A program made the position numbers and the translations under genes. The notes beneath the pieces are model-generated. The model saw nothing but the letters and a program-made list of their open reading frames with translations. It had not been told where the DNA came from and searched no databases. From positions 1 through 64,000 of the forward strand of contig JAHZGX010000034.1 of NCBI GenBank assembly GCA_019420585.1: DNA of 64,000 nucleotides. Direction: 5' to 3'. The stretch's first letter is position 1; each line of letters opens with the position of its first letter. Below are positions 53,743-62,034 of the stretch, piece by piece. The stretch is from Prevotellaceae bacterium (GTDB lineage: Bacteria; Bacteroidota; Bacteroidia; Bacteroidales; Bacteroidaceae).

Positions 53743-54369
53743 ATGAAAGAAGTAAATCCCCAAGAAACCACTCGGGCATACGCCTTTGAGATGTGGATGA
53801 AGGCACCTATGCCGATGGTGACATTCTTCAAGACACTCAATGTGTCACGCCTTGTGAAAATCAGCAGAAGAACAGACATGAAGTTCAACATGCTGATGTG
53901 CTGGTGCATAGGTAGGGCGGCAAGTAACGTGAAGGAATTTTACCTGCTCCCCGTGGGAGACAAACTGATACAATACGATACCGTTGCAGTAAACACCATC
54001 GTTGCCAACAAAGAGGGCGAAGTAAGTTCGTGTGACATACCTTTCGATGAGAATCTGTCACAATTCAACGAACATTATCTGCGACTTACCAAACAAGTTG
54101 CAGAAAGTTGCATCAACCATGACTTGACGGAAAGCATGGTCATCGGTACTTCAGCATTGACACAATATGAAATAGACGGAGCAGTCGGTATGTATAGCGG
54201 CATCTTCAACAATCCGTTCCTTATTTGGGGAAAATACAAACGGCACCTATTGAAAACGACACTCACCGTTTCTTTCCAGTTCCACCATACACAAATGGAT
54301 GGAGCACACGCTTCTCGCTTTTTGGACGGAATACAGAAAGAAATCAATAATCTGAGAATACGAGACTAA
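53743..54369 (+). CDS. chloramphenicol-acetyltransferase-like acyltransferase
   Basis: 208 residues, the size of type-A CAT. The catalytic motif HHTQMDG (H181, H182, D186) corresponds to the HHxxxDG signature, and the N-terminal RAYAFEMWMKAPMPM region fits the CAT fold. A trimeric, acetyl-CoA-dependent O-acetyltransferase is likely. Conservation with resistance enzymes cannot be judged by eye; it may acetylate a metabolite rather than chloramphenicol. It has its own promoter behind the capsule terminator. Confidence 0.75.
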   Translation: MKEVNPQETTRAYAFEMWMKAPMPMVTFFKTLNVSRLVKISRRTDMKFNMLMCWCIGRAASNVKEFYLLPVGDKLIQYDTVAVNTIVANKEGEVSSCDIPFDENLSQFNEHYLRLTKQVAESCINHDLTESMVIGTSALTQYEIDGAVGMYSGIFNNPFLIWGKYKRHLLKTTLTVSFQFHHTQMDGAHASRFLDGIQKEINNLRIRD

Positions 54370-54372
54370 GGA

Positions 54373-54388
54373 GGATTAGACTTAATCC
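54373..54388. terminator. weak hairpin between convergent CAT-like and integrase genes
   Basis: ggatta / taatcc with a 4-nt loop, 4 bp after the CAT-like stop; no T-run follows, so function is uncertain. Confidence 0.3.
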
Positions 54389-54465
54389 AATAACAGATTA
54401 CGTCAATACTGATTTTATACATATTGCAATTATTTCTAGCGAGTTTTTTATTCATAAAACTTCAC

Positions 54466-55674
54466 CTACAAGGATTTCAGAATAAGATTGTTTGCCTTGT
54501 CAACTACCGAAGCATCCAGTGAGGCGAGATAGATGCGTGTGGTATTTTCCGAATCATGCCCCATTGCCTCGCTGATGGTGGAAATTGATATGTTCTTGCT
54601 TTTGGCAATACTGGCCCACCCATGCCGGGCAACATATGTAGTCAGAGGAACAGGCAATCCAAGTTGCTTTCCTATCTTCTTCAACTTGCTGTTTACAAAG
54701 TGAACTCCATTCCTGTATTGCAGTCTTTCGTCCTTCCCTGTGTCTTTTATGACCGGCAACAGGTATGGGGTGTCTATGGTATTATACTTGTCTACTATCT
54801 CCTGCATGGGTTTCTCCCATTTGATGAACAGTTGCTGATTGGTCTTCTTGCGGCAGTAACTCAATATACCATTCCGCAAGTCTTTCTTCTTCAGGAAAGC
54901 CATGTCTATGAATGACATTCCACGGGTATAAAAACTGAACATGAAGATGTCTCTTGCATAGTCCATTGACGGATTCAAGGTCAAGTCCATATCCTTTATC
55001 TGGCGGATGGCATTCAAAGATATGGCACGCTTGACAGTCTTGCCTATTCCCGTATACACATGCCTGAAGGGATAACGCTGCGCTGTCAGTTCCTTTTCCA
55101 CGGCACGATTATAGACAGCGCGGAGGTTACGCATGTAAAAAGACGAAGTATTAGGACAGATGCCGGTTCCTGTCAGATAAGCCTCGTATTCCATCATCAG
55201 ATTGGGTTCAACCTCTTCCAATGACACATCCTGATCTTTCCTGAACCGGGCAAAACTATTCATAGCAATCAAATAAGTTTCAGCCGTGCGAACCTTACCT
55301 ATTTGCTTCAATCGGCAAGCAAGTTCCCTGCCAAACAGAATAAACCCGCCAACCTTGCCAGAAGCCACAAACACTTCCACGACCTTTTCTGCCGTATAAC
55401 CATTTCCCGTATGCTCAAGATGCGCGATAATGCCGGTCAGACGTCTTACATCTTCCAACATGCTCTCTCTGATGCGGCACAAATAGTTCTTTCTGTCAGA
55501 TTCAACATTTGTGGGAATGGACACTTCTGAACGTCTTCCATTCCATTCGTCCGGATATAACTTGTATCCGGATTGCACCTGTCTCGCCACCCGATTATGA
55601 ATAATTTGATAGAACAATGTACCTTCATTCTTCATGACGGAAGATGCACGGAATTTTATCTTTACTGTTGCCAT
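54466..55674 (-). CDS. tyrosine recombinase / site-specific integrase
   Basis: 402 residues, three-domain layout of Bacteroidales tyrosine recombinases: arm-binding N-terminus (VKIKFRASSVMKNEGTLFYQI), SAM-like core-binding domain, catalytic domain. The catalytic Arg is R251 in YTRGMSFIDMAFLK, the HxxR region is TYVARHGW (R350, with Tyr in the first His position as in many relatives), H373 is in MGHDSEN and the nucleophile Y382 is in RIYLASL. Such enzymes either integrate mobile elements or invert DNA segments. It sits directly behind the capsule locus and could act on the inverted repeats at 19850 and 20034, but this is inference only. Confidence 0.9.
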   Translation of the reverse strand: MATVKIKFRASSVMKNEGTLFYQIIHNRVARQVQSGYKLYPDEWNGRRSEVSIPTNVESDRKNYLCRIRESMLEDVRRLTGIIAHLEHTGNGYTAEKVVEVFVASGKVGGFILFGRELACRLKQIGKVRTAETYLIAMNSFARFRKDQDVSLEEVEPNLMMEYEAYLTGTGICPNTSSFYMRNLRAVYNRAVEKELTAQRYPFRHVYTGIGKTVKRAISLNAIRQIKDMDLTLNPSMDYARDIFMFSFYTRGMSFIDMAFLKKKDLRNGILSYCRKKTNQQLFIKWEKPMQEIVDKYNTIDTPYLLPVIKDTGKDERLQYRNGVHFVNSKLKKIGKQLGLPVPLTTYVARHGWASIAKSKNISISTISEAMGHDSENTTRIYLASLDASVVDKANNLILKSL

Positions 55675-55824
55675 ATTTATTATTATTTTGATGAAAACAC
55701 TCTCTCAATCTGTCTGAAAGACATTCATGACTATGGATTCCAGCAGATAAATATATAAATTACCTGCCATTTCCCGTTCTCACAGAGAACATCGCATTGT
55801 TTTTCTTTCACAGCGTCTTTGGAA

Positions 55825-55863
55825 GAATAAAGAGGCCAGGAATACTTTTAGGCTTCTTTATTC
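55825..55863. other. stem-loop upstream of the glucosaminidase gene
   Basis: Thirteen base pairs (one G-T) join 55825-55837 and 55851-55863 around a 13-nt loop. It overlaps where a -33 box would lie for the next gene, so it may be an operator or the end of a transcript. Confidence 0.5.
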
Positions 55864-55884
55864 GACATTTCCAGAGATTTTGGG

Positions 55885-55892
55885 TAATTTTG
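55885..55892 (+). promoter_or_regulatory. -7 box before the glucosaminidase gene
   Basis: TAATTTTG matches TAnnTTTG and lies 19 bp before the start codon; the expected -33 position falls in the right arm of the stem-loop. Confidence 0.5.
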
Positions 55893-55911
55893 TGCCTTCA
55901 AAGGGAAAACC

Positions 55912-56832
55912 ATGCTTAATAAGACAAGAAACTTACTGACTCTGCTCCTTTTCGTGTGCTGCAGTCTGCCTATGATGGCACAACGTACCAACCAAGCATT
56001 CTGGACTTACATCGACAAATATAAAGATTGGGCCATTGAGCAGATGAAACTTTACCGTATCCCCGCAAGCATTACCTTGGCTCAGGGACTACTGGAGAGT
56101 GCTGCAGGCAGAAGTACCCTGGCCACTGAGGCCAACAATCATTTTGGCATCAAGTGTGGAGGAACATGGACCGGACCTTATGTGCTTTGCAATGATGATG
56201 CTCCCAATGAGAAATTCCGCAAATACCGCAATGCACATGACAGTTTTGAGGACCATTCACGCTTTCTGCAAGGCAAGCGTTACCAGGGACTCTTCCGTCT
56301 CTCCATCACCGACTATAAAGGTTGGGCACGAGGGCTGAAAGCAGCGGGCTATGCCACAAGTCCAACCTATGCCGAATCACTCATACGCATCATAGAGATG
56401 TACAACCTGAGCCAGTTTGACTCGGGCAAATACATGCTAATGAGCCATAAGAAAGGTACCGTGGAGCAAGATCCGTTCTATATTAACCACGTGGTGTACC
56501 GTAACAACAGCAACTACTTTATCGTGGTGGAACCTGGTGACAACATGGCAATTATCAGTGAAAAAACCGGAGTGAGTCTGAAAGACTTGTACAACTACAA
56601 CGATTTGCCAAAAGATTATGCCGCCACTGCCGGTGACCTCATCTATCTGCAAAAAAAGCGCAAGTGCGCCTCTAAGGAGTTCAAGGACAACCCTATCCAC
56701 ATTGTGGAACCCAACCAAAGCCTGCACGACATATGCCAACTCTATGGCATCAGACTGAAATACCTGTACAAATTGAACAAGATGTCGGCCGACCACACTC
56801 TGACTCCCGGTGAGATATTGCGCATCAGATAA
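55912..56832 (+). CDS. secreted glucosaminidase-domain protein with LysM repeats
   Basis: 306 residues. A signal peptide ends MMAQ. The glucosaminidase domain (about 30-165) has KLYRIPASITLAQGLLESAAGRSTLA with the catalytic Glu, and NNHFGIKCGGTWTG. Two LysM modules follow (about 195-250, YFIVVEPGDNMAIISEKTGVSLKDLYNYND, and 258-306, IHIVEPNQSLHDICQLYGIRLKYLYKLN). It cleaves glycan strands of peptidoglycan in the periplasm during growth or division. It is a conserved housekeeping gene next to the ABC-F gene. Confidence 0.92.
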   Translation: MLNKTRNLLTLLLFVCCSLPMMAQRTNQAFWTYIDKYKDWAIEQMKLYRIPASITLAQGLLESAAGRSTLATEANNHFGIKCGGTWTGPYVLCNDDAPNEKFRKYRNAHDSFEDHSRFLQGKRYQGLFRLSITDYKGWARGLKAAGYATSPTYAESLIRIIEMYNLSQFDSGKYMLMSHKKGTVEQDPFYINHVVYRNNSNYFIVVEPGDNMAIISEKTGVSLKDLYNYNDLPKDYAATAGDLIYLQKKRKCASKEFKDNPIHIVEPNQSLHDICQLYGIRLKYLYKLNKMSADHTLTPGEILRIR

Positions 56833-56921
56833 ACACAGGCGCACACATTGGGGAATACACATTAACTATTTATGCACACGCGAGAGAAATACGCCAATAA
56901 ACACAGAAACACAACTAAGAT

Positions 56922-58544
56922 ATGATAACATTAAGCAACATTGCCGTTCAGTTCGGCAAGCGCGTCCTCTACAAGGACGTGAACATGAAGTTTACCAACG
57001 GCAACATCTATGGTGTGATTGGTGCAAACGGGGCAGGAAAATCCACACTGCTCAAAGCCATCAGCGGAGAACTGGAACCCAGCAAGGGAACAGTGGAACT
57101 GGGACCGGGCGAACGCCTAAGCGTACTCAGTCAGGATCACTTCCAGTATGACCAGGAAACCGTGCTCAACACAGTGCTTATGGGGCACACCACCATGTGG
57201 CAGGTGATGCAGGAGCGCGAGGCTCTTTACAGCAAGCCTGACTTCAGCGACGAGGACGGCATCAAGGTGGCCGAACTGGAGGACAAATTTGCCGAGATGG
57301 GTGGATATACAGCCGAAAGTGATGCAGCCACCCTGCTGAGTGGCCTGGGAATACGTGAGCAGAAGCACAATCTGCTGATGGGGCAATTGTCCGGTAAGGA
57401 GAAAGTGCGCGTGATGCTGGCCAAAGCACTGTTTGGTAACCCAGATAATCTGTTGCTTGATGAGCCAACCAACGACCTGGACCTGGATACCGTACAATGG
57501 TTGGAACAGTATCTGAGCGAATTTGAGCATACTGTACTGGTGGTGAGCCATGACCGCCACTTCCTTGACAGCGTGTGCACACACACCATTGACATTGATT
57601 TTGGCCGCGTGACCATGTTTGCAGGCAACTACAGTTTCTGGTATCAGAGCAGCCAGTTGGCACTCCGCCAGGCACAGAACCAAAAAGCCAAGGCTGAGGA
57701 GAAGCGCAAGGAACTGGAGGAATTCATACGGCGCTTCTCTGCCAACGTGGCCAAGAGCAAGCAGACCACCAGCCGCAAGAAGATGCTGGAGAAACTAAAC
57801 GTGGAGGAGATACGCCCTTCAACCCGAAAGTATCCCGGCATCATATTCCAGATGGACAGAGAACCAGGCAACCAGATACTGGAAGTGGAAGGGCTCAAGG
57901 CTGTGGCCGAGGATGGCACTCTGCTTTTCGACAACGTGAACTTTACCATTGAAAAAGGAGACAAGGTGGTATTCCTGAGCCATGACCCTCGTGCCATGAC
58001 CGCCCTGTTTGAGATTATCAATGGCAACCAGCAAGCAACTGCCGGCACATACAATTGGGGCATCACCATCACCACGGCCTATCTGCCCGTGGACAACACG
58101 GAATTCTTCCAAAGCGAACTGAATCTTGTAGACTGGCTCAGCCAATTCAGCGAAGGCAACGAAGTATATTTCAAATCCTTCCTTGGCAGGATGCTCTTCA
58201 GCGGCGAGGAGGTGCTCAAGAAAGTGAACGTACTTTCCGGTGGTGAGAAAATGCGCTGCATGATAGCACGCATGCAATTGAAAAATGCCAACTGCCTCAT
58301 ACTGGATACACCAACCAACCATCTGGATTTGGAGAGCATACAGGCGTTCAACAACAACCTCAAACTCTTCAAGGGCAACATTCTCTTCTCCAGCCATGAC
58401 CATGAGTTTATACAGACGGTGGCCACACGTATCATTGAACTCACACCCAATGGCACCATTGACAAACTGATGGACTATGATGATTACATCAGCGATGAGC
58501 ACATCAAGGAACTGAAGGAGAAAATGTATCACACAGCCGACTGA
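56922..58544 (+). CDS. ABC-F family ATPase (YbiT-like) with degenerate second nucleotide-binding domain
   Basis: 540 residues, no membrane segments. NBD1 is intact: Walker A GANGAGKST, signature-like LSGKEKVRV, and LLLDEPTND. An ABC-F linker (about 240-300, ASK-rich helix pair) follows. In NBD2 the Walker A loop is replaced by VVFLSHDPRAMTALFEI, and Walker B has LDTPTNHLD with Thr in place of the catalytic Glu, although LSGGEK is kept. Sequence order follows E. coli YbiT (HTTMWQVMQERE, FSANVAKSKQTTSR). ABC-F proteins act at the ribosomal E-site; here one active ATPase site is expected. Confidence 0.9.
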   Translation: MITLSNIAVQFGKRVLYKDVNMKFTNGNIYGVIGANGAGKSTLLKAISGELEPSKGTVELGPGERLSVLSQDHFQYDQETVLNTVLMGHTTMWQVMQEREALYSKPDFSDEDGIKVAELEDKFAEMGGYTAESDAATLLSGLGIREQKHNLLMGQLSGKEKVRVMLAKALFGNPDNLLLDEPTNDLDLDTVQWLEQYLSEFEHTVLVVSHDRHFLDSVCTHTIDIDFGRVTMFAGNYSFWYQSSQLALRQAQNQKAKAEEKRKELEEFIRRFSANVAKSKQTTSRKKMLEKLNVEEIRPSTRKYPGIIFQMDREPGNQILEVEGLKAVAEDGTLLFDNVNFTIEKGDKVVFLSHDPRAMTALFEIINGNQQATAGTYNWGITITTAYLPVDNTEFFQSELNLVDWLSQFSEGNEVYFKSFLGRMLFSGEEVLKKVNVLSGGEKMRCMIARMQLKNANCLILDTPTNHLDLESIQAFNNNLKLFKGNILFSSHDHEFIQTVATRIIELTPNGTIDKLMDYDDYISDEHIKELKEKMYHTAD

Positions 58545-58555
58545 CAAACTGACAC

Positions 58556-58572
58556 TTGGCACGATTCTTGTA
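58556..58572 (+). promoter_or_regulatory. possible sigma-54-type promoter before grpE
   Basis: TTGGCAC - gattc - TTGTA fits the -24/-12 layout TGGCAC-N5-TTGCA with one mismatch (GT instead of GC at -12). It lies 56 bp upstream of the grpE start. No enhancer site was found. Confidence 0.35.
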
Positions 58573-58627
58573 GCAAATAGGCCAGTGTAATCATTGTGCA
58601 CAAAAGCACAAGCATCATATATATAAT

Positions 58628-59248
58628 ATGGAAGAAAAGGAAGTAAAAGAGCAATGCACCGAAAATCAGGAGTCCACGCAAACCACGACTGACACTGCCG
58701 ACAAAATGGCAGGACAGGAGCAGGAGAGCACATCAGAGGAAACTGCAAGCGAAGCACAGGAAGCAGTCGAGCCTCAGAATCAAGAGAAGACCACTGAGGA
58801 GAAACTGCAGGACGCTGAGCAAGAGATAACAGACCTAAAGGATCAACTGCTGCGCAAGATTGCCGAGTTTGACAACTACCGCAAGCGTACGATAAAGGAG
58901 AAGACCGAGTTGATACTCAACGGAGGCGAGAAGACCGTGGTTGCCATTCTGCCTGTACTGGACGACATGGAAAGAGCCCTGGCCAACATGGAAAAGGCCG
59001 AGGACGTGGCTGCAGTGGTGGAAGGTGTAAAACTCATACACAAGAAATTCATCAGCATTCTAGCCAAGCAAGGCGTGGAAGCAATTGACACAGAGAACGC
59101 CACCTTCGATGTAGACCTGCACGAGGCCATTGCACAGTTGCCAGCACCCAATGATGAGATGAAGGGAAAGGTGATGGACTGCACTCTGACAGGTTATAAA
59201 CTGAACGACAAAGTCATTCGCCATGCACAGGTGGTGGTAGGACTCTGA
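58628..59248 (+). CDS. grpE: nucleotide exchange factor GrpE
   Basis: 206 residues. A disordered acidic N-terminus (rich in Glu and Gln, about 1-65) leads to the coiled coil (EITDLKDQLLRKIAEFDNYRKRTIKEK) and the C-terminal beta domain (ANMEKAEDVAAVVEGVKLIHKKFISILAKQGV, then LHEAIAQLP). It releases ADP from DnaK. dnaJ follows 34 bp downstream, so the co-chaperones are coexpressed; dnaK is not in the window. Confidence 0.96.
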   Translation: MEEKEVKEQCTENQESTQTTTDTADKMAGQEQESTSEETASEAQEAVEPQNQEKTTEEKLQDAEQEITDLKDQLLRKIAEFDNYRKRTIKEKTELILNGGEKTVVAILPVLDDMERALANMEKAEDVAAVVEGVKLIHKKFISILAKQGVEAIDTENATFDVDLHEAIAQLPAPNDEMKGKVMDCTLTGYKLNDKVIRHAQVVVGL

Positions 59249-59282
59249 TTGATTCAGATGTTAACAGGAAAGGAGCAAAACC

Positions 59283-60470
59283 ATGGCAAACAAGAGAGAT
59301 TACTATGAAGTCCTGGGCATAAGCAAGACCGCCAGCGATGCCGAGATAAAGAGTGCCTACAAGAAAATGGCCATCAAATACCATCCTGACCGCCAGACCG
59401 GCAAGACGGATGCAGAAAAGAAGGAGGCCGAAGAAAAATTCAAGGAGGCAGCCGAAGCATACGATGTCCTGCATGACCCACAGAAACGACAGCAATATGA
59501 CCAGTTCGGATTCAACGGACCACAATTTGGAGGCGGTGGATTCGGTGGTGGTGCCGGGATGAGCATGGACGACATATTCAGCGCATTCGGTGACATATTC
59601 GGCGGACGCGGCGGAGGAAGTCCTTTTGAAGACCTCTTTGGCGGACGCGGACGCAGAAGCCGGGAGGCACATCCGCAATTCCAGGGTGGAAACCTCAGAA
59701 TCAACGTACGTCTGACATTGGACGAAGTACGCACCGGAGTGACCAAGAAATTCAAGGTCAAAAAGAATATCACTTGCCCAAACTGCCACGGAACAGGCAG
59801 CCAGGACGGACAGAAAGAGTCCTGCGGACAGTGTAAAGGCTCTGGCGTGGTATACAGAACCATGCACACCATGCTGGGAACCATGCAGACGCAGACGACA
59901 TGTCCCGGATGCGGAGGCACAGGCTCCATCATCAAGAACAAGTGCGGACGCTGCGGAGGCGAAGGTGTGGTAAGCGGCGAGGAAATTGTTGAGGTGAAGA
60001 TACCTGCGGGAATCGAGAACGGCATGGTGGTCAACGTGCCCGGCAAGGGACATGCCGGCAAACTGAACGGAGTCCCCGGTGACATTCAGGTAATCGTGAG
60101 CGTGGAGGACAACAAGAACTTTGTTCGCGATGGAAAGGACCTGCATTGCCAACTGCAGTTGGACATCCCCACCGCCGTGCTGGGTGGCTCGGTGGAGGTT
60201 CCCACATTGGACGGGAGAGTCAAGATAAAGATAGATCCCGGCACACAGCCTGGCAAGGTCATGCGCCTGCGTGGCAAGGGACTGCCGGCACTGCAGGGCT
60301 ATGGATATGGAACGGGTGACCTCATCGTGACTATCAACGTGTACATCCCACAGACATTGTCCAAGGCCGACAGGGAAATCTTTGAAACGCTTAGGGAACA
60401 TGACACCATGAAGCCTAGTTCCGAGAACAAGGAGAGTTTCTTCAGCAAATTCAAAAAACAATTTGAATGA
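59283..60470 (+). CDS. dnaJ: chaperone DnaJ
   Basis: 395 residues. J domain (about 1-75, with HPD in KYHPDRQTG), Gly/Phe-rich linker (GGGGFGGGAGMSMDDIFSAFGDIFGG), then a zinc finger with four CxxCxGxG repeats (CPNCHGTG, CGQCKGSG, CPGCGGTG, CGRCGGEG) and the C-terminal substrate domain. It delivers clients to DnaK and stimulates its ATPase. Its stop overlaps folC by 4 bp (ATGA). Confidence 0.97.
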   Translation: MANKRDYYEVLGISKTASDAEIKSAYKKMAIKYHPDRQTGKTDAEKKEAEEKFKEAAEAYDVLHDPQKRQQYDQFGFNGPQFGGGGFGGGAGMSMDDIFSAFGDIFGGRGGGSPFEDLFGGRGRRSREAHPQFQGGNLRINVRLTLDEVRTGVTKKFKVKKNITCPNCHGTGSQDGQKESCGQCKGSGVVYRTMHTMLGTMQTQTTCPGCGGTGSIIKNKCGRCGGEGVVSGEEIVEVKIPAGIENGMVVNVPGKGHAGKLNGVPGDIQVIVSVEDNKNFVRDGKDLHCQLQLDIPTAVLGGSVEVPTLDGRVKIKIDPGTQPGKVMRLRGKGLPALQGYGYGTGDLIVTINVYIPQTLSKADREIFETLREHDTMKPSSENKESFFSKFKKQFE

Positions 60471-61768
60471 CTTACGAACAAGCGACAGACTATCTGTACA
60501 AGTCCGCCCCGTTATTTCAGAATATCGGGGCGGGCGCATATAAGGAAGGATTAAGCAATACGGAACTGCTTGACAACCATTTCCTGCATCCACACAGGCA
60601 CTATGCCACCATCCATGTGGCAGGCACCAACGGCAAGGGTTCTGTGAGTCACACACTGGCTGCCATACTTCAGGCACAAGGATATAAGGTAGGGCTCTAC
60701 ACCAGTCCGCACCTGACCGACTTCAGAGAGCGCATCCGCGTGAACGGGGATATGGTTCCCAAGCAAAGGGTGGTGGATTTCGTAGAGCAGGAACGTGCCT
60801 TTTTTGAGCCGTTGCATCCTTCTTTTTTCGAGTTGGCAACAGCCTTGGCTTTCAAATACTTTGACGAACAGGAGGTAGACATTGCAGTCATTGAGGTCGG
60901 GCTGGGCGGAAGACTCGACTGCACCAACATTATCCAGCCCCTGATGAGCATTATCACAAACATCAGTTTTGACCATACACAATTTCTTGGCAATACCCTG
61001 GAAAAGATTGCAGGAGAGAAGGCCGGCATCATCAAGCACGGAATCCCGGCCATCGTGGGTGAATCAAACATCCCAAACGTGGCCGATGTGTTCATGCAGA
61101 AAGCCGAATCCGTAAACACCACCTTGAGTTTTGCAGACAGACAAAACGAGATTATCCGTTTCACCCATGACCTCATACAAGGATATACCTATCATACTGC
61201 CACCTTCGGAATCCTACATGGCGAACTGGGAGGTATTTGCCAGGAAAAGAATACGGCCACCATACTGGAGGCTGTGAAAGAACTGCACAGACAGGGTTAT
61301 GCCGTCAGCAACCATGCCATAAACGAAGGTTTCGCCCATGTATGCGAACTCACGGGGTTAAGAGGCCGCTGGCAGAAACTCTCGGAGTCCCCCTTGACTA
61401 TCTGTGACACTGGGCACAATGTGGGTGGCATGCAATATATCGTCCGGCAACTGACCGGAACACCACACCACACCTTACATATTATAATAGGTATGGTCAA
61501 TGACAAGGACGTGAACACAGTGCTGTCCATGTTGCCCAAGGAAGCGGTTTACTATTTCACCCAAGCCTCAGTAAAACGCGCCATGCCCTGCATGGAATTT
61601 GCAGAGAAGGCTGCTGCACATGGTCTGAGAGGTCAATCTTATCCATCTGTAAGTGAATCATATAAAGCCGCAAAATCCGCTGCCACTGCCGATGATCTCA
61701 TCTTCATCGGAGGCAGCACCTTCATTGTGGCCGACCTGCTTACGGCCTTGGAACAAAGGAAAACATAA
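60467..61768 (+). CDS. folC: bifunctional dihydrofolate / folylpolyglutamate synthase
   Basis: 433 residues. The ATP-binding motif HVAGTNGKGSVSHTLAAI is near residue 48, ligase motifs (YTSPHLTDFRERI, VGLGGRLDCTNII, ITNISFDHTQFLG) and DTGHNVGGM follow, as in Mur-ligase-fold FolC. It adds glutamate to folates and/or dihydropteroate. It is translationally coupled to dnaJ, an ordinary operon arrangement. No further gene follows in the operon. Confidence 0.93.
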   Translation: MTYEQATDYLYKSAPLFQNIGAGAYKEGLSNTELLDNHFLHPHRHYATIHVAGTNGKGSVSHTLAAILQAQGYKVGLYTSPHLTDFRERIRVNGDMVPKQRVVDFVEQERAFFEPLHPSFFELATALAFKYFDEQEVDIAVIEVGLGGRLDCTNIIQPLMSIITNISFDHTQFLGNTLEKIAGEKAGIIKHGIPAIVGESNIPNVADVFMQKAESVNTTLSFADRQNEIIRFTHDLIQGYTYHTATFGILHGELGGICQEKNTATILEAVKELHRQGYAVSNHAINEGFAHVCELTGLRGRWQKLSESPLTICDTGHNVGGMQYIVRQLTGTPHHTLHIIIGMVNDKDVNTVLSMLPKEAVYYFTQASVKRAMPCMEFAEKAAAHGLRGQSYPSVSESYKAAKSAATADDLIFIGGSTFIVADLLTALEQRKT

Positions 61769-61948
61769 TCCGGGCATCTGCAATAATACCAAGGCGAAAA
61801 GACATTTATATGTAACGCCAAAGAATATATAGCAAACAAGTGACGATATTGGCATCAGAAAACAAGCACAGTACTTCCCCAACAAGCACAGCGCAGCAGG
61901 CATAATCCCCAATTTCTCACATTCCAGACTAACTTTTTGTCCATCTTG

Positions 61949-61980
61949 TTTGTGAATGTCACATATTATTATTAAGTTTG
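61949..61980 (+). promoter_or_regulatory. galM operon promoter with flanking inverted repeat
   Basis: TTTG (61949-61952), a 20-bp spacer and TAAGTTTG (61973-61980) are a near-ideal Bacteroidales promoter. A perfect 10-bp inverted repeat (ctttttgtcc, 61933-61942, and its complement, 61993-62002) brackets it and may be an operator or a stem in the leader. Confidence 0.7.
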
Positions 61981-62034
61981 CAATAGGATTTTGGACAAAA
62001 AGCCAGAAACATCGTCAAACTAATAGAGATTCCG

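Noticed and set aside
53743..54369. Chloramphenicol resistance gene
   Set aside because: Only the CAT fold and HHxxxDG motif are visible; the substrate cannot be judged, and no resistance-element context was seen.
59214..60677. Long minus-strand ORF opposite dnaJ
   Set aside because: It mirrors a GC-rich, conserved dnaJ gene with complete motifs; composition is that of an antisense shadow.
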